14,778 nt of DNA from an uncultured Paracoccaceae bacterium (GTDB lineage Bacteria; Pseudomonadota; Alphaproteobacteria; Rhodobacterales; Rhodobacteraceae), in assembly GCA_913054485.1 (NCBI GenBank), contig CAJXHQ010000022.1, positions 1-14,778 on the forward strand, given 5' to 3'. The notes under the pieces are model-generated. The model did not search any database, was not told the DNA's origin, and saw only the letters and a list, made by a program, of their open reading frames with translations. Shown here piece by piece: positions 1 through 7,281 of this stretch; within the stretch, counting starts at the first letter, position 1, and the number at the start of each line of letters is the position of its first letter. The position numbers and the translations under genes were made by a program.

Positions 1-2
1 TG

Positions 3-83
3 AAGGCCTATGCCTCGATGACAGTGCCGGCTGATCAGCAGCATGTGCTTCTGAACGGTCTCGGGATCGAGGCCAGCCCGTAA
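3..83 (+). CDS. C-terminal fragment of an unidentified protein (cut by the window edge)
   Basis: The frame is open from the left edge and ends with TAA at 81-83, giving about 26 residues ending in LLNGLGIEASP. The 3' end lies 27 bases from the stop of the convergent EF-G-like gene. The tail vaguely recalls the ends of some transposases, which often finish with a Leu-Gly-Ile stretch, but 26 residues cannot decide this and no inverted repeat is visible. The product is not recognised. The frame could also be open by chance in this GC-rich DNA. Confidence 0.4.
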   Translation, partial: KAYASMTVPADQQHVLLNGLGIEASP

Positions 84-110
84 AAGGCTGACCAAGGTTT
101 CAACAGCCCC
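82..110 (-). terminator. Possible rho-independent terminator of the EF-G-like gene
   Basis: On the minus strand, GGCTG (108-104) pairs with CAGCC (90-86) across a 13-nt loop and is followed at once by TTTT (85-82). It starts two bases after the EF-G-like stop codon. The position and T-run fit a terminator, but the five-pair stem is short. Confidence 0.4.
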
Positions 111-2012
111 TCAGGCCGGCGCAAAATCCTGCGCGCGGGCCTGCTGGTAGTGGTCAAAGTCGGCGGTGAACCAGCCGGTGCCGCGGGTGGAACTGGCCAG
201 CGCGGTACACAGATCATCCTGAACCGCCGCCGGAAGCAGCGTCTCAAAGACATCCCAGCCGGCCGCGTCCGGGTGGCTGTCAAAGCCCAAGACCTGCCCC
301 TTCATACCGCTGACCAGCGGCACCAGCGAGCCGGTGAAATCATTGGGCACATGGATCTGCACCTTCAGGATCGGCTGCAGCAGCACCGCGCCGGCCTCGG
401 CTATGGCTTCCTTCACCGCATGTTTGCCGGCGGTGCGGAAGGCGAAGTCGGAACTGTCCACCGAATGGTGCTTGCCATCCTTAAGCGTGACCGTGACATC
501 CACCACCGGATGACCGTTCGGCCCCTCCATCAGCGCCTCGGCGGCACCTGCTTCAACTGAGGGGATGTAGTTTTTCGGCACCGCGCCGCCCTTCACCGTT
601 TCGGTGAATTCAAAGCCCGCGCCGCGCCCGCCCGGGCTCAGTTCGATCTGCACATCGGCGAATTGGCCGGCCCCGCCCGATTGCTTTCGGTGGCGGTGAT
701 GATGGCTGACCTTCTTCGTTATGGTCTCGCGCAGGGCCGGGGGTACCTGTGCTGCGTCCACATCAATGCCGAAATTCTCCTTCAGCACCTCCTTCACACG
801 CCGCAGGTGCAAGGGGCCTTGCAGGTTCAGCAGCGCCTGGCCGCTGGCCTCATCCTGTTCCATGGTCAGCGCCGGGTCGATCTCTAACAGCCGCTCCAGC
901 GCCGCAGACAGCCGCACGTCGTCCTTTTCACGCACCGGGGTGATCAGGCGGCGGAAGCCCGCACCGCGCGGCAGCGCCCAGGCGGGCAGCGGCGTGCTGG
1001 CCTCAGCTGTGTAATAGCTGCCAAGCCTCAGGTGATCCGACTTCGCCGCCAGCCCCAGGCTGCCAGGCTGCAGCGGCGTGGAACCGGCCAGGGCCGTCAG
1101 CGCGCCCAGCGCCGCGCCGCCGACTGGATTGCCATTGCCCACCGGGCCGTTCAGCGCACGCACCACCACAGTCTTGCCCAGGTGTTTCACCTGATCGCCC
1201 AGGCAGCCCACCGCCACCGCATCGCCGCGCACTGTTAAGCGGCGCAGGGTTTCCTCCACGCCGGGGCATTCGTGGCGCAGGCTCTTCATCAGCCGGTGCA
1301 CCCCGTTGGCATGATCCGCCGCGCCCAGAAAGGCCGGGATCAGGTCATTGTGCTGCACCACCCGGGCGGCCACGTCATAGACCTCGGCCTGCAGCGGCGT
1401 GTGGTCCTCGATCAGCTCCTCCATCAGGTGGTCGTCATAATCGGCCAGCGCCTCCAGCAATTCGCCGCGCGCCTCCTGTTCGCGCGCCAGCATGTCCTCG
1501 GGCAGTTTCACCAGCGACGAGGGCTTGCCCTCCTCGTAGTGCCAGGCCCGCTCCGAGATCAGATCCACCGCGCCGGTGATCTCGCCGTTCTCGCGGATCG
1601 GCACCTGCCGCAGGATCAGGTTATGGCGGCAGTAGGCCTGCAAGGAGGAAACGATATCAGCCGCACGGTCCTGGGTGGCATCGATCTTGTTGACAAAAAG
1701 AAAGGCGGGGAGCCCCGCCTCTTCGACCAGCCGCAAATAGGGCGCGGCAAGGACCGCAGCCCCGGCATCTGCCGGCACGCAGACCACCGCAGCATCGCTT
1801 GCGGCCAGCGCCGGACCCGCTTCGGCCAGGGTTTCGGTGCCGCCGGCAATGTCGATGGCAGCCCAGTCCTCATCCATGAAAGTAAAGGGCTGCACGGCGG
1901 CAACCCCGGCGACGTCCTGACGCTTGCCCGCGCGCCCTTCCATGGCGGCCAGGGCCGAGGCAAGCGTGGTCTTGCCCGAGTGCGACGGTCCCAGAATGGT
2001 GAAAACTCTCAT
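111..2012 (-). CDS. Elongation factor G-like protein (EF-G2-type, 633 aa) with degraded GTPase motifs
   Basis: An EF-G-family protein. The start at 2012 (MRVFTI) is chosen because the P-loop begins seven residues later and a GGAT Shine-Dalgarno-like sequence precedes it; upstream codons in frame look non-coding. Visible parts are a P-loop GPSHSGKT (8-15), NKID (108-111), a domain II-like region around 260-335, domain III (about 350-430), domain IV with RKQSGGAGQFADV (442-454), and domain V to the end. At 633 residues it is shorter than canonical EF-G (about 700). The missing length is largely in the G domain: no RGITI switch I motif is present, and the usual DTPGH reads DIAGG (54-58), so the switch II histidine is replaced by glycine. 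It matches proteins annotated as EF-G-like in other bacteria rather than the essential fusA, which normally sits with tuf and rpsL/rpsG. A translocase role is therefore doubtful; a ribosome-linked or regulatory role is an inference. Confidence 0.88.
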   Translation of the reverse strand: MRVFTILGPSHSGKTTLASALAAMEGRAGKRQDVAGVAAVQPFTFMDEDWAAIDIAGGTETLAEAGPALAASDAAVVCVPADAGAAVLAAPYLRLVEEAGLPAFLFVNKIDATQDRAADIVSSLQAYCRHNLILRQVPIRENGEITGAVDLISERAWHYEEGKPSSLVKLPEDMLAREQEARGELLEALADYDDHLMEELIEDHTPLQAEVYDVAARVVQHNDLIPAFLGAADHANGVHRLMKSLRHECPGVEETLRRLTVRGDAVAVGCLGDQVKHLGKTVVVRALNGPVGNGNPVGGAALGALTALAGSTPLQPGSLGLAAKSDHLRLGSYYTAEASTPLPAWALPRGAGFRRLITPVREKDDVRLSAALERLLEIDPALTMEQDEASGQALLNLQGPLHLRRVKEVLKENFGIDVDAAQVPPALRETITKKVSHHHRHRKQSGGAGQFADVQIELSPGGRGAGFEFTETVKGGAVPKNYIPSVEAGAAEALMEGPNGHPVVDVTVTLKDGKHHSVDSSDFAFRTAGKHAVKEAIAEAGAVLLQPILKVQIHVPNDFTGSLVPLVSGMKGQVLGFDSHPDAAGWDVFETLLPAAVQDDLCTALASSTRGTGWFTADFDHYQQARAQDFAPA

Positions 2013-2260
2013 GCGGCTGATCCTTTCCCGGTGTTCGTTGACACTGCCCGGGAGTACGCGGCGGTGCCCCTCGGCACCCCGTGCGGTTCCAGCCTGGATA
2101 TGCGCTGCCTCGCCCCTCGCTGTTTGCAGTTCAAGGGGGGCCTGACGGCGGCAAGGGCGGCGCCGCGCCCGATGCGCCTGCCAGCCATGGTTCAACTGTT
2201 CAAGATAGGGCAGATAGCGTCAAGATCATTCCAAGGCGCCGGTTGAAATGACGCAGCCGC

Positions 2261-2278
2261 CGGAAATCGCAATTTCCG
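2261..2278. promoter_or_regulatory. Perfect 7-bp inverted repeat, possible operator
   Basis: CGGAAAT-CGCA-ATTTCCG lies 36 bases before the ATG at 2315 and just upstream of the -10-like TATTAT. The AT-rich arms in GC-rich DNA and the position suggest a protein-binding site for the membrane-protein promoter. The binding protein is unknown. Confidence 0.35.
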
Positions 2279-2301
2279 CGCGATTTGGCAGGCTTGCGTC
2301 C

Positions 2302-2307
2302 TATTAT
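2302..2307 (+). promoter_or_regulatory. Possible -10 element giving a nearly leaderless mRNA
   Basis: TATTAT ends seven bases before the ATG at 2315, and no purine-rich Shine-Dalgarno sequence lies before that ATG. If used, transcription would start at or next to the start codon. No good -35 is spaced 16-18 bp upstream, so the call is weak. Confidence 0.22.
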
Positions 2308-2314
2308 TTTGGGC

Positions 2315-2800
2315 ATGCAGGTTGTACGCGACACATCAGAACAGCTGATCCTTGCCAACCGCCCCTGGCCGCTGGGGGCGGGGATAGCGCTGTTCATCCT
2401 TATCTTCGCTGCCGCCGGATTGATAATCGCGGCGGAAGAACCCTGGTTCGGCCTCCTGTTCGGCGGCACCGGGGTGCTGTTGGGGGCCGGGGCTTTCGCC
2501 GCTTTTGTGCGCCGCAAGCAAGTGATCCTGGACCGCAACAGCGGCCAGATCCTGATCCGGCGAAGGTCTGTCCTGGGCTATGCCGAGTCAAAACTCCCGC
2601 TGGCCGAACTCACCGGGGCTGAGCTGGAGACCACCCGCTCTGCCACGCCGGACGGGCGCGGCTCAATGCTCTACCGCCCGGTTCTGATGGTCAGCGCAGG
2701 CCCCTACCCTATCGTGAAGTCCTACACCAATACCAAAGGGCCGAAACGGCTGGTGGATGCCGTCAACAGCTGGCTGGAACGCAGTAAGACCCCGGCTTAA
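2315..2800 (+). CDS. Small inner-membrane protein of unknown function (161 aa, two TM helices)
   Basis: The family is not recognised. Counting from the ATG at 2315, two hydrophobic stretches at about residues 18-40 (LGAGIALFILIFAAAGL region) and 44-67 (FGLLFGGTGVLLGAGAFAAF) form a hairpin of membrane helices. A basic cluster (RRKQ) and a roughly 90-residue cytoplasmic domain follow. That domain begins VILDRNSGQILIRRRSVLG, a beta-rich pattern like bacterial PH-type domains that follow paired TM helices; this resemblance is an impression, not an identification. A TTG at 2285 would add ten residues, but ATG is preferred because the membrane domain needs no extension. The gene stands alone between a divergent EF-G-like gene and a convergent dehydrogenase, with a hairpin just after its stop codon. 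Confidence 0.75.
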   Translation: MQVVRDTSEQLILANRPWPLGAGIALFILIFAAAGLIIAAEEPWFGLLFGGTGVLLGAGAFAAFVRRKQVILDRNSGQILIRRRSVLGYAESKLPLAELTGAELETTRSATPDGRGSMLYRPVLMVSAGPYPIVKSYTNTKGPKRLVDAVNSWLERSKTPA

Positions 2801-2810
2801 CGGCAAGACA

Positions 2811-2830
2811 GCCCGCGCAATAGCGCGGGC
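2811..2830. terminator. Perfect 8-bp hairpin, probable bidirectional terminator
   Basis: GCCCGCGC-AATA-GCGCGGGC forms an 8-bp GC stem with a tetraloop, ten bases after the membrane-protein stop and 44 bases from the stop of the convergent aldehyde dehydrogenase gene. The T-run is poor on both strands (TGTCTTG on the minus), so termination strength is uncertain. Confidence 0.6.
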
Positions 2831-2836
2831 CGCAAA

Positions 2837-2858
2837 CCGGGCAGCCGCAGCCGCCCGG
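2837..2858 (-). terminator. Second hairpin between convergent genes
   Basis: CCGGGC (2837-2842) and GCCCGG (2853-2858) pair across a 10-base loop. On the minus strand, the direction of the dehydrogenase transcript, it is followed by TTTGCGG. It may terminate or protect that mRNA's 3' end, but the T-run is short. Confidence 0.3.
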
Positions 2859-2874
2859 CAAATCTGCTGAACTC

Positions 2875-4398
2875 TTAGAAGAAACCCAGCTTGTTGGGGT
2901 TATAGCTCATCAGGATGTTCTTGGTCTGCTGGTAGTGGTCCAGCATCATCTTGTGGGTCTCGCGCCCGATGCCGGACTGTTTGTAGCCGCCAAAGGCCGC
3001 ATGCGCCGGATAGGCGTGGTAGTTGTTGACCCAGACCCGGCCCGCCTCGATCGCGCGGCCGAAGCGGTAGCAGGTATTGGCATCGCGCGACCAGACGCCC
3101 GCGCCCAGCCCGTACATCGTGTCATTGGCAATCGCCAGCGCCTCGGCCTCGTCCTTGAAGGTGGTGACAGACACAACCGGGCCAAAGATCTCTTCCTGGA
3201 AGACGCGCATCTTGTTGTGGCCTTTCAGGATGGTCGGCTGGATGTAGTTGCCGCCTGCCAGCTCCCCGTTGAAGCTGGCAGCACCGCCGCCGGCCAGCAC
3301 CTCGGCGCCCTCTTCGCGGCCGATGGTCAGGTAGGACAGGATCTTGTCCTGCTGCTCCTGGCTGGCCTGCGCCCCCACCATGGTTTCGGGGTGGCGCGGG
3401 TCGCCCTGCTTGATCGCCTTCACCCGCTCGATGCAGCGGGCGATGAATTCATCGTAGATGTCCTCCTGAACCAGCGCGCGCGACGGGCAGGTGCAGACCT
3501 CGCCCTGGTTGAAGGCAAAGAGCACAAAGCCTTCGACCGCCTTGTCGAGGAAGGCATCATCCTTGGCCATCACGTCCGAGAAGAAGATATTCGGGCTCTT
3601 GCCGCCCAGCTCCAGCGTCACCGGGATCAGGTTGGCGGTGGCGGCTTCCATGATCTTGCGCCCGGTGGCGGTGGAGCCGGTGAAGGCGATCTTGGCGATG
3701 CGCGGTGATTTCGCCAGCGCGGTGCCCGCCTCGCCGCCAAAGCCGTTGACGATGTTCAGCACGCCATCGGGCAGGAACTCCGCGATCACATCCATCAGGA
3801 TCATGATCGCCGCCGGGGTCTGCTCGGCCGGTTTCAGCACCACGCAGTTGCCCGCTGCCAGTGCCGGCGCCAGTTTCCAGGCCGCCATCAGGATCGAGAA
3901 ATTCCACGGGATGATCTGCCCGACCACGCCCAGCGGTTCATGGAAGTGATAGGCGATGGTGTCGACATCAATCTCCGACATATTGCCCTCCTGCGACCGC
4001 AGCACGCCGGCAAAGTAGCGGAAGTGGTCCGCCGTCAGCGGGATATCTGCCGCCATGGTCTCGCGGATCGGCTTGCCGTTGTCCCAGGTTTCGGCCTGCG
4101 CCAGGCGTTCCAGGTTGGCGTCGATGGCATCGGCAATCTTCAGCAATGTATTCGAGCGCTCCGCCGCCGGGGTCGCACCCCAGGCGGTCTTGGCGGCATG
4201 GGCGGCATCCAGTGCCAGCTCGATATCGGCAGCATCCGAGCGCGCGCATTCGGTGATCTTCTCGCCGGTGATCGGCGTCGCATTGTCAAAATAGCGGCCA
4301 TTGACAGGCGGCACGAACTTGCCGCCGATGAAATTGTCATAGCGCGCCGCAAAGGGCGAGACGTAAGTGCCCGCATCGGTGTGGGTCATATCGTTCAT
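2875..4398 (-). CDS. NAD-dependent aldehyde dehydrogenase, ExaC/AldB/AcoD type (507 aa)
   Basis: Oxidises an aldehyde (acetaldehyde in the closest characterised enzymes) to its acid with NAD(P)+, in the cytoplasm. The start at 4398 gives [10 protein letters not shown] with a strong GGAGG Shine-Dalgarno seven bases upstream; the longer in-frame extension lacks one. Family landmarks are PWNF with Asn166, the Rossmann-loop [10 protein letters not shown] (239-248), the general-base Glu263 in LELGGKSP, and catalytic Cys302 in [11 protein letters not shown]. The second cysteine two residues on (Cys304) and the surrounding NQGEVCTC are characteristic of the AldB/ExaC/AcoD subgroup. Length is normal for the family. 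It lies downstream of an AcoR-type regulator in the same orientation, across a 103-bp gap holding an inverted repeat, so the regulator probably controls it. The true substrate is not settled by sequence. Confidence 0.93.
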   Translation of the reverse strand: MNDMTHTDAGTYVSPFAARYDNFIGGKFVPPVNGRYFDNATPITGEKITECARSDAADIELALDAAHAAKTAWGATPAAERSNTLLKIADAIDANLERLAQAETWDNGKPIRETMAADIPLTADHFRYFAGVLRSQEGNMSEIDVDTIAYHFHEPLGVVGQIIPWNFSILMAAWKLAPALAAGNCVVLKPAEQTPAAIMILMDVIAEFLPDGVLNIVNGFGGEAGTALAKSPRIAKIAFTGSTATGRKIMEAATANLIPVTLELGGKSPNIFFSDVMAKDDAFLDKAVEGFVLFAFNQGEVCTCPSRALVQEDIYDEFIARCIERVKAIKQGDPRHPETMVGAQASQEQQDKILSYLTIGREEGAEVLAGGGAASFNGELAGGNYIQPTILKGHNKMRVFQEEIFGPVVSVTTFKDEAEALAIANDTMYGLGAGVWSRDANTCYRFGRAIEAGRVWVNNYHAYPAHAAFGGYKQSGIGRETHKMMLDHYQQTKNILMSYNPNKLGFF

Positions 4399-4434
4399 AG
4401 GGGTTCCTCCAGGTTGGCCCGGGTCCTCCACCCG

Positions 4435-4463
4435 GATGACCCTGTCACCAGAGCGACCGTCAA
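4435..4463 (-). promoter_or_regulatory. Weak promoter candidate for the aldehyde dehydrogenase gene
   Basis: On the minus strand, TTGACG (4463-4458) is followed after 17 bp by GTCATC (4440-4435). The -35 is good and the -10 is poor, as in an activator-dependent promoter. The inverted repeat at 4477-4494 ends 13 bp upstream of the -35. No sigma-54 type GG-N10-GC element was found in the gap. Confidence 0.3.
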
Positions 4464-4476
4464 GCTTCCGCAAATG

Positions 4477-4494
4477 TGTCTCAGGGCTGAGACA
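4477..4494. promoter_or_regulatory. Inverted repeat TGTCTCA-N4-TGAGACA, candidate operator for the GAF/Fis regulator
   Basis: Two perfect 7-bp arms surround GGGC, in the 103-bp gap between the regulator stop (4502) and the aldehyde dehydrogenase start (4398). Dyads of this size suit the dimeric Fis-type HTH encoded next door. It lies just upstream of the promoter candidate, where an activator would bind. It could instead form a hairpin at the regulator mRNA 3' end, but no T-run follows. Confidence 0.6.
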
Positions 4495-4501
4495 GGCGCG
4501 G

Positions 4502-5458
4502 TCAGCTTTCGTCGAGGCCGAGCTTCTTCATCCTGCGGTAGAGGGTTGCGCGGCCGATGCCCAGCGCCCGTGCGGCCTGGCTGACATTGCCCCCGGCCCG
4601 CGCCAGCGCCCGCACCAGCGCGGCGCGTTCGGCCCGCTCCAGCCCGGCCGGACCGTCCTCGCGGCCCAGAATATCGCTGGCAGGGCGCGGTGTCAGAGGG
4701 CCTGTATCCAGCCCGAAGGCTCTGCGCGCGCCGCGGGTCGCGCCGACCACCAGATCGTCGCCATCAATCGCCAGCAGCGCCGCGGCATCCGGATCATCGC
4801 TTTCGGCGGCCACAATCCGGGCACAGCCGAAATCGGCCCGGAAGTTCGCCTCTTCAATCGCGCGCGCCATCTGCGCCACCTGCGCGCCGATCAGCCTATT
4901 GAACACCTCCGTCTGATCCGCCCGCGCCGAGGAGACATCAAGTGCCGCCAGCAGCTCCCCGTCGCTGCCGTAGACCGGCGCGTCGATACAGCTCATCGCG
5001 GTGTTGCGGGCGTAGAAATGCTCGTCGCGGTGGATGATCACCCGGCGCTGTTCCGTGAGGCAGGTGCCGATGCCATTGGTGCCCTCGCGCGCCTCGCTCC
5101 AATCGGCGCCAAGGCCCAGACCCCAGGATTCGAACACCCCGGCATCCGCATCGCTGAACCGCCGGTCCAGCACAACGCCTTCCCGGTCCGTCAGCAGCAC
5201 CGCGCAGCCCGACTGCCCGACCAGCGAATAAAGCCGGTCCAGATGCGGTGATGCCACCTGCATGAAGCGCTCCATCGCGCCCAGCCGCTCGCGCAGCTGC
5301 GCCCCATCCACCCGCTCCGGCCCGCGCCGTTCCCCCGGATCCAGCCCGTGTTTCTCAACCGAGCGCCGCCAGCTGGCCGCCAGCCGCGAGTGCGCCGCCG
5401 CCGAGGGCGAGGCGGCAATATCCAGAACTTTGTCGCTATGGGCAGATCCGCGCGGCAT
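4502..5458 (-). CDS. AcoR-type GAF/Fis transcriptional regulator lacking the AAA+ domain (318 aa)
   Basis: Probable regulator of the downstream aldehyde dehydrogenase. The start at 5458 ([12 protein letters not shown]) has AGGAG four bases upstream; a longer frame reaches 5527 without better signals. The N-terminus carries the [13 protein letters not shown] motif (29-41) typical of AcoR-like activators. A GAF-like domain follows (about 77-205, with EGTNGIGT at 125-132), then a PAS-like stretch ([21 protein letters not shown], about 228-248). The C-terminus is a Fis-type helix-turn-helix (about 280-313, [20 protein letters not shown]). In AcoR the sigma-54-interacting AAA+ ATPase lies between the last two parts; here only about 30 residues separate them and the Walker and GAFTGA motifs are absent. 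It therefore cannot work as a classical sigma-54 activator and probably acts on a sigma-70 promoter, either activating or repressing. The ligand is unknown. Confidence 0.87.
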   Translation of the reverse strand: MPRGSAHSDKVLDIAASPSAAAHSRLAASWRRSVEKHGLDPGERRGPERVDGAQLRERLGAMERFMQVASPHLDRLYSLVGQSGCAVLLTDREGVVLDRRFSDADAGVFESWGLGLGADWSEAREGTNGIGTCLTEQRRVIIHRDEHFYARNTAMSCIDAPVYGSDGELLAALDVSSARADQTEVFNRLIGAQVAQMARAIEEANFRADFGCARIVAAESDDPDAAALLAIDGDDLVVGATRGARRAFGLDTGPLTPRPASDILGREDGPAGLERAERAALVRALARAGGNVSQAARALGIGRATLYRRMKKLGLDES

Positions 5459-5573
5459 GACACTCCTGGGTACTAAAAAAATGCTCGAAATCCCGGATAC
5501 GCTAAGCGAAGATACCGTTTGACGCAAAGTCCTATCTTTCTGACGCGTCCGGCGGCCCCCGCCCCTGGCTTGC

Positions 5574-5602
5574 TTGACTCCCCGCCCCCAAAAGCGTAAC
5601 GC
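5574..5602 (+). promoter_or_regulatory. Possible sigma-70-type promoter for ffh
   Basis: TTGACT (5574-5579) and TAACGC (5597-5602) are separated by exactly 17 bp. The -35 is near consensus and the -10 is weak. Transcription would start near 5609 and give an mRNA leader of about 150 nt before ffh. Confidence 0.35.
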
Positions 5603-5613
5603 ACTCCCAACAT

Positions 5614-5636
5614 CCGGAAGCCTCTGAGTCTTCCGG
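5614..5636 (+). other. Stem-loop in the ffh leader
   Basis: CCGGAAG (5614-5620) and CTTCCGG (5630-5636) form a perfect 7-bp stem with a 9-base loop. No T-run follows, so it is not a typical terminator. It may be an RNA structure or a dyad binding site. Confidence 0.35.
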
Positions 5637-5662
5637 TCCCATGGCTTAATCGCCGGGATCGC

Positions 5663-5691
5663 CCCCCACCAGCGCGTCGCGCCCGTGGGGG
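5663..5691 (+). other. Second stem-loop in the ffh leader
   Basis: CCCCCAC (5663-5669) pairs with GTGGGGG (5685-5691). The loop itself contains GCGCG-T-CGCGC. It lies 72 bases before the ffh ATG. Function is unknown and no T-run follows. Confidence 0.3.
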
Positions 5692-5762
5692 CAATTGTGC
5701 ATGGACCGGTTGCTCCCTACATTCGGGGCAGCCAGAGCAGAAACCGAAGGAGGCCGCGAGGC

Positions 5763-7277
5763 ATGTTTGAAAATCTATCCGAACGTCTCTCCGGCGTCTT
5801 TGACCGTCTGACCAAACAGGGCGCCCTGTCCGAAGAAGACGTCAAAACCGCCCTGCGCGAAGTCCGTGTCGCCCTGCTTGAGGCCGACGTCTCGCTGCCG
5901 GTGGCGCGCGACTTCGTCACGAAGGTCCAGGAACAGGCCACCGGCCAGGCGGTCACCAAATCGGTGACCCCGGGCCAGCAGGTTGTCAAGATCGTGCATG
6001 ACGCGCTGGTCGACACCCTGCGCGGCGAAGACGATCCCGGCGCGCTGAAGATCGACAGCCCGCCCGCCCCGATCCTGATGGTCGGTCTGCAGGGGTCCGG
6101 TAAGACTACCACCACCGGCAAGCTGGCCAAACGCCTGAAGGAAAAAGAGGGCAAGCGCGTCCTCATGGCCTCGCTCGACGTCTACCGCCCGGCGGCGATG
6201 GACCAGCTGGCCGTGCTCGGCGCGCAGATCGGCGTCGACACGCTGCCGATCGTCAAGGGCCAGAAGCCGGTCGATATCGCCAAACGCGCCAAGCAGCAGG
6301 CGGCCTTGGGCGGCTATGACGTCTACATGCTGGATACTGCGGGCCGTCTGCACATCGACGAGACCCTGATGCAGGAGGTCGAGGACGTCCGCAACGTCGT
6401 CACCCCCCGCGAGACCCTGCTGGTGGTCGACGGGCTCACCGGTCAGGTTGCGGTCGAAGTGGCGGAAGAATTCGACGCCAAGATCGGCATCAGCGGCGTG
6501 GTCCTCACCCGGATGGACGGCGACGGCCGCGGCGGTGCGGCCCTGTCGATGCGCGCTGTCACCGGCAAGCCGATCCGCTTTGTCGGCACCGGCGAGCGGA
6601 TGGACGCGATTGAAACCTTCGAGCCGGACCGTGTCGCGGGCCGTATCCTCGGCATGGGCGACATCGTCGCGCTGGTCGAGAAGGCGCAGGAAACCATCGA
6701 GGCCGAACAGGCCGAACGCATGATGAAGCGCATGATGAAAGGTCAGTTCAACATGAACGACCTGCGCATGCAGCTGGACCAGATGCTCAAAATGGGCGGT
6801 ATGGAGGGCATGATGCAGATGATGCCCGGCATGAACAAAATGGCCAAGCAGGTCGAACAATCCGGTTTCGACGACAAGACGATCAAACGCCAGATCGCCA
6901 TCATCCAGTCGATGACCAAGAAAGAGCGCGCCAACCCCGCGCTGCTGCAGGCCAGCCGCAAAAAGCGTATCGCCGCCGGTGCAGGCATGCAGGTCTCGGA
7001 CCTCAACAAGCTGTTGAAAATGCACCGCCAGACCGCCGACATGATGAAGAAGATCGGCAAGATGGGCAAAGGCAAGATGCTGAAAGAAGCCATGAAGGGC
7101 ATGATGGGCAAAGGCGGCGGCATGCCGGACATGGCGGGCGGCATGGACCCGTCGGCGATGGACCCCAAGGCGCTGCAGGCAGCGGCCAAGGCGATGGGCG
7201 GCGGCAAAGGCCTGCCCGGCCTCGGCGGCGGCATGGGCCTGCCCCCCGGGCTCTCCGGTTTCGGGAAGAAGAAGTAA
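5763..7277 (+). CDS. ffh: Signal recognition particle GTPase Ffh (SRP54), 504 aa
   Basis: The protein subunit of the signal recognition particle. It binds signal sequences as they leave the ribosome and, with SRP RNA and FtsY, delivers inner-membrane proteins to the translocon. The start at 5763 (MFENLSERLSGVFDRL) has AAGGAGG nine bases upstream. Domains are the N-terminal helical bundle (1-90), the G domain with GLQGSGKTT (108-116), DTAGR (191-195), TRMDGD (249-254) and GTGE (275-278), and the methionine-rich M domain from about 315. The C-terminal 70 residues are a Met/Gly/Lys-rich tail, making it about 50 residues longer than E. coli Ffh; tails like this are common in Rhodobacteraceae. A run of acetyltransferase genes follows, beginning with a mini-ORF four bases after its stop. 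Confidence 0.98.
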   Translation: MFENLSERLSGVFDRLTKQGALSEEDVKTALREVRVALLEADVSLPVARDFVTKVQEQATGQAVTKSVTPGQQVVKIVHDALVDTLRGEDDPGALKIDSPPAPILMVGLQGSGKTTTTGKLAKRLKEKEGKRVLMASLDVYRPAAMDQLAVLGAQIGVDTLPIVKGQKPVDIAKRAKQQAALGGYDVYMLDTAGRLHIDETLMQEVEDVRNVVTPRETLLVVDGLTGQVAVEVAEEFDAKIGISGVVLTRMDGDGRGGAALSMRAVTGKPIRFVGTGERMDAIETFEPDRVAGRILGMGDIVALVEKAQETIEAEQAERMMKRMMKGQFNMNDLRMQLDQMLKMGGMEGMMQMMPGMNKMAKQVEQSGFDDKTIKRQIAIIQSMTKKERANPALLQASRKKRIAAGAGMQVSDLNKLLKMHRQTADMMKKIGKMGKGKMLKEAMKGMMGKGGGMPDMAGGMDPSAMDPKALQAAAKAMGGGKGLPGLGGGMGLPPGLSGFGKKK

Positions 7278-7281
7278 TCCG

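Larger units (their letters stand above)
2013..2314. other. Divergent intergenic region between the EF-G-like gene and a small membrane-protein gene
   Basis: These 302 bases must hold both divergent promoters. Two perfect inverted repeats are visible: GGTGCC-CCTC-GGCACC (2063-2078), about 50 bases before the EF-G-like start, and CGGAAAT-CGCA-ATTTCCG (2261-2278). A TATTAT hexamer at 2302-2307 could be a -10 element for the plus-strand gene. No convincing promoter was found for the EF-G-like gene. Long frames crossing the region have no recognisable protein content. Confidence 0.6.
5459..5762. other. Divergent intergenic region between the GAF/Fis regulator and ffh
   Basis: These 304 bases contain a promoter candidate for ffh (5574-5602) and two stem-loops (5614-5636 and 5663-5691) that would fall in its leader. 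The regulator side is AT-richer, with an A-run at 5476-5482, and should hold its promoter, but no clear -35/-10 pair was found. No conserved SRP RNA core sequence is present, so the 4.5S RNA gene is elsewhere. No recognisable protein is encoded. Confidence 0.6.

Noticed and set aside
1..83. Insertion sequence end at the left edge
   Set aside because: The short C-terminal fragment is weakly transposase-like at best, and no terminal inverted repeat or target duplication can be seen within the window.
1272..2246. Long plus-strand open frame (324 codons) opposite the EF-G-like gene
   Set aside because: It is antisense to a well-conserved protein, its composition is rich in His, Gln and Arg as expected of shadow frames, and it shows no domain.
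4399..4501. Sigma-54 promoter for the aldehyde dehydrogenase gene
   Set aside because: No GG-N10-GC element with the expected flanks was found, and the adjacent regulator lacks the AAA+ domain needed to activate sigma-54.
5459..5762. SRP (4.5S) RNA gene next to ffh
   Set aside because: The conserved core of the SRP RNA domain IV hairpin, with its GGAA tetraloop and A-C rich internal loop, is not present; CCGGAAG here lies in a different, short stem.
5775..7025. Long minus-strand open frame (416 codons) opposite ffh
   Set aside because: A mirror of ffh codons (repeated Leu-His-His patterns from Met-rich coding), with no ribosome-binding site or family features.
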